DNA of 46,761 bases from Promethearchaeota archaeon (GTDB lineage: Archaea; Asgardarchaeota; Lokiarchaeia; Sigyniarchaeales; SOKP01), in NCBI GenBank assembly GCA_013375475.1, contig JABXKD010000021.1, forward strand, positions 1-46,761, in the 5' to 3' direction. This document shows, piece after piece, positions 44,673 to 46,761 of this stretch. A program made the translations under genes and the position numbers. The notes under the pieces are model-generated. The model saw only the letters and a program-made list of their open reading frames with translations, ran no database searches and was not told the DNA's origin. Within the stretch, counting starts at the first letter, position 1, and each line of letters begins with the position of its first letter.

Positions 44673-45791
44673 ATGACTCAAGTTGATAATTATGAAATTG
44701 TAAGGCAAAAACTACAACTTGGACAGATTGTTGCTCCAAAACATAAAAAAATATATGAATTGATGAAAATATTTTGGAATGAAGAAGAGATTAAAATTCT
44801 TGCTCAATTTAATAACGCAGGCAAATATACTTCGCTTAAGGAATTAACTGAAAAACTAAATATGCCAAGACAAGAAATTAAAAGAATTCTAGAAAGATCG
44901 ATTATAAATGGCACGCTTTCGAAATCGGGGCTGAAATATAAATTAATACCACTTCTACCGGGCGTATTCGAAAAATATTATATCGCACGTAAAGACTCAG
45001 AAGAAAATCAAAAAAAAGCAGCTAAGATATATCGTTTTCTTATGAAGCAAGCTCCTGATTTAGAGAAAATTCATGAAAGAAAAAAGGTTTTCCGTCCTTT
45101 ACTTCCATATGACGCTGAAGAAAAGTTAATAAAAATAGATAAATCTCTAAATGTTCAATCCAAGGTACTCCCGTATGAATTCGTAAGAGATATGATAGAT
45201 AAAAACGAATCTTTCGCAGTTATACCATGTCAATGTCGCTTAATTGGTGAATATACTGGGGAACCTTGTGAAGTAGCACCAGCCGAAATGGGATGTTTTG
45301 TTACTGGAGCTGGAGCTGAAAGCTTGATCAAACAAGGGGCAAAACGATTAAACAAAGAAGAAGCTATAGAATTTATTAAAGAAACTGAGAAAGCTGGCTT
45401 AGTTCATAACACTGTGTTCGATACGAGTAAGGAAAGCTCTATTTTTATATGTAATTGTTGTAGTTGCCATTGTGGTGCGTTATATCCCGCAAAATTATAT
45501 CATTATAGGGGTGCAAATCAAAGTAATTTTGCTCCTGAATTTGATATGGAACTTTGTACGAAATGTGAAACATGTATAAAAAAATGCCCAAATGAAGCGA
45601 TATATCATCTATTACCAACTAAATCTGATTCATCTGATGAAAGAATGAAATTAAGGGAAGAATTCTGCATAGGGTGTGGAATATGTGCTGTTAACTGCCC
45701 TAATAAAGCAATAAAAATGGTTAAAGTTAGAGACGAATTTCCAGAAAAACTTGTAATAGATGGCCAGAGTTTCGAAGATCTCATTGCCTAA
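44673..45791 (+). CDS. HTH-ferredoxin protein with extra Cys-rich region
   Basis: A 372-residue protein. The N-terminal 90 residues are helical with a winged-helix look (WNEEEIKILAQFNNAGKYTSLKELTEKLNMPRQEIKRIL). The middle has Cys clusters PCQCRL, EPCE, and FICNCCSCHCG; the C-terminus has two [4Fe-4S] ferredoxin motifs, CTKCETCIKKCPNEA and CIGCGICAVNCPNKA. It thus combines a possible DNA- or protein-binding module with several redox centres. Similar archaeal proteins are annotated only as 4Fe-4S proteins. It is the second of two genes on the plus strand here, but a 165-base gap with T-runs separates it from the acyl-CoA ligase. Confidence 0.85.
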   Translation: MTQVDNYEIVRQKLQLGQIVAPKHKKIYELMKIFWNEEEIKILAQFNNAGKYTSLKELTEKLNMPRQEIKRILERSIINGTLSKSGLKYKLIPLLPGVFEKYYIARKDSEENQKKAAKIYRFLMKQAPDLEKIHERKKVFRPLLPYDAEEKLIKIDKSLNVQSKVLPYEFVRDMIDKNESFAVIPCQCRLIGEYTGEPCEVAPAEMGCFVTGAGAESLIKQGAKRLNKEEAIEFIKETEKAGLVHNTVFDTSKESSIFICNCCSCHCGALYPAKLYHYRGANQSNFAPEFDMELCTKCETCIKKCPNEAIYHLLPTKSDSSDERMKLREEFCIGCGICAVNCPNKAIKMVKVRDEFPEKLVIDGQSFEDLIA

Positions 45792-45860
45792 CTTTCGTAA
45801 AAAGAGTTAAAACTATTATGTATTTAATAGCCATTTTTTTTCTTATAAAAAAGCTCATTA

Positions 45861-46761
45861 CTAAGAATAATCTAACATCATCTGAATTGGTTTCGTAGCC
45901 CTTTTCGCAATATTAGGAGGAACTTTCACTTCAAAGGTTTTATCATCTAAGTTTTCTAGTACATATTTTATGAGTTCTAAAGAATTTTTTTTCATATTAT
46001 AACACACAAGTTTCTCTATTATTGGATGGAAATTCTTGTTGGGAAAATCTTTTGCCATCCTTTCGATTAAACCTTTTTCAGTTCCAATGACAAATTCACT
46101 ATCGTTAGATTCTTTGGCTCTATTATACATGTGGGCTGTAGATCCAACAAAATCCGATAAATCTCTCACTTCTCGAATGCATTCGGGATGAACAAGAATT
46201 TCTGCCCTAGGATAATTATTTTTTGCTTCTATTACATGTTCTGGTTTAATCTGCGAGTGCACGTAACAATGACCATTTTCCGGCATCTTGATAGTATTTA
46301 TACCTGAGATTTGTTCTGCATAGTCTGCTAGATTAGCATCAGGACCGAATAATACTGCATTCGAATCAAAATCACCTGATATTTTTCTAACTATCTTTAC
46401 AGCATTAGAAGATGTACAGCAAATGTCCGATTCAGCTTTAACTGCTGCAGTGGAATTAACATACACAACAACCGGTAAATCAGGATATTTTCTCTTAAAA
46501 TCTTTAACTTTTTCAGGAGTAAGAAAAGCAGCCATCGGGCAACAAGCCTCGGGATTAGGTATTAAAACATGTTTATCTTGATTCAATATGGAGGCTGTCT
46601 CCGCCATAAAATCTACTCCTGCGAAGATAATATAATCCGACTCTTCTTCTTTCGCTAGTCTTGACAGACCTAAAGAATCGCCTAAATGATCAGCTATTTC
46701 TTGAACTTCGATAGGTTGGTAATAATGAGCTAAGATAGTGGTTCCTGACTCCTTTTTCAGT
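45861..46761 (-). CDS. nadA: Quinolinate synthase NadA, partial (N-terminus outside window)
   Basis: The frame continues open to the right edge, so the N-terminus is missing; about 300 residues are visible. The enzyme joins iminoaspartate and dihydroxyacetone phosphate to quinolinate, for NAD synthesis, and carries a [4Fe-4S] cluster. Visible signatures: TILAHYYQPIEVQEIADHLGDSL at the edge, FAGVDFMAETA, IPNPEACCPMA, NSTAAVKAESDICCTSSNAVKI (first cluster Cys in ICCTSS), HPEC (second) and LVCYNMKKNSLELI (third). An internal ATG at 46607 is not the start. Confidence 0.95.
   Translation of the reverse strand, partial: LKKESGTTILAHYYQPIEVQEIADHLGDSLGLSRLAKEEESDYIIFAGVDFMAETASILNQDKHVLIPNPEACCPMAAFLTPEKVKDFKRKYPDLPVVVYVNSTAAVKAESDICCTSSNAVKIVRKISGDFDSNAVLFGPDANLADYAEQISGINTIKMPENGHCYVHSQIKPEHVIEAKNNYPRAEILVHPECIREVRDLSDFVGSTAHMYNRAKESNDSEFVIGTEKGLIERMAKDFPNKNFHPIIEKLVCYNMKKNSLELIKYVLENLDDKTFEVKVPPNIAKRATKPIQMMLDYS

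Noticed and set aside
45861..46607. NadA as a complete 248-residue gene from the ATG at 46607
   Set aside because: The frame stays open to the window edge and encodes conserved NadA sequence upstream, so the gene is cut by the window.
1..46761. CRISPR arrays, tRNA/rRNA genes, insertion sequences, prophage
   Set aside because: No regularly spaced repeats, cloverleaf-like stretches, transposase motifs or phage genes were recognised by eye. A dedicated tRNA and repeat scan would settle it.

Overview
The window is AT-rich archaeal DNA that most resembles an Asgard archaeon, probably of the Lokiarchaeia type (inference from gene content, no tree was run). The archaeal core is clear: TATA-type promoters, an EndA-family tRNA endonuclease homologue, a PIN-domain/KH-type ATPase, a Ski2-like helicase, an ECF transporter S subunit and FolD/NadA enzymes. 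The Asgard flavour comes from a true actin-family protein, two longin-like proteins, a DRG-like GTPase with a TGS domain, a ubiquitin-like protein ending in Gly-Gly, and a sirtuin whose motifs resemble eukaryotic SIRT6/7.

Layout. 1-2657: a HAD hydrolase cut by the left edge, a PH-like membrane protein, a metallo-beta-lactamase-fold hydrolase and a ModE-like DNA-binding protein. 2859-5640: an actin-related protein with two zinc ribbons inserted near its C-terminus, then a secreted, membrane-anchored protein with prenyltransferase-like repeats. 5754-9408: FolD, then a longin-like protein, a DRG-like GTPase and, converging on it, a second longin-like coiled-coil protein. 9535-13505: a Ski2-like helicase, a 55-residue ORF and a protein with a DnaJ-type zinc finger but no J domain. 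13575-22912: a GH20-like hexosaminidase, an ECF S component, a ZIP metal transporter, a PfkB kinase, a metallophosphoesterase, and an amidohydrolase-like/YjbQ fusion. 23353-27937: a membrane-anchored coiled-coil protein, an APC permease, a PHP protein and an unknown protein. 28129-32365: a sirtuin, an acyl-CoA transferase fused to a GNAT acetyltransferase, a crotonase-fold protein and a tandem ACT protein. 32396-35639: an EndA-like protein joined to a PIN ATPase, and an SDR. 35709-40470: a hydrogenase maturation protease, an iron-sulfur flavoprotein, a DUF362 ferredoxin protein and an MDR oxidoreductase. 40589-46761: the ubiquitin-like gene, a zinc-ribbon winged-helix regulator, an acyl-CoA ligase, an HTH-ferredoxin protein and NadA cut by the right edge.

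How the genes may work together. The acyl-CoA ligase, CoA transferase/GNAT, crotonase-like protein and sirtuin suggest acyl-CoA metabolism with reversible lysine acylation. The ferredoxin proteins, flavoprotein and hydrogenase protease fit an anaerobic, H2- and ferredoxin-based energy metabolism. The actin-like, longin, GTPase and coiled-coil proteins suggest a membrane/cytoskeleton layer. No rRNA, tRNA, CRISPR array, insertion sequence or prophage was recognised by eye. Two genes (ZIP at 17111 and the ubiquitin-like gene at 40853) have a TATA box and an ATG at the right distance, but reading frames that need a one-base shift just after that ATG.
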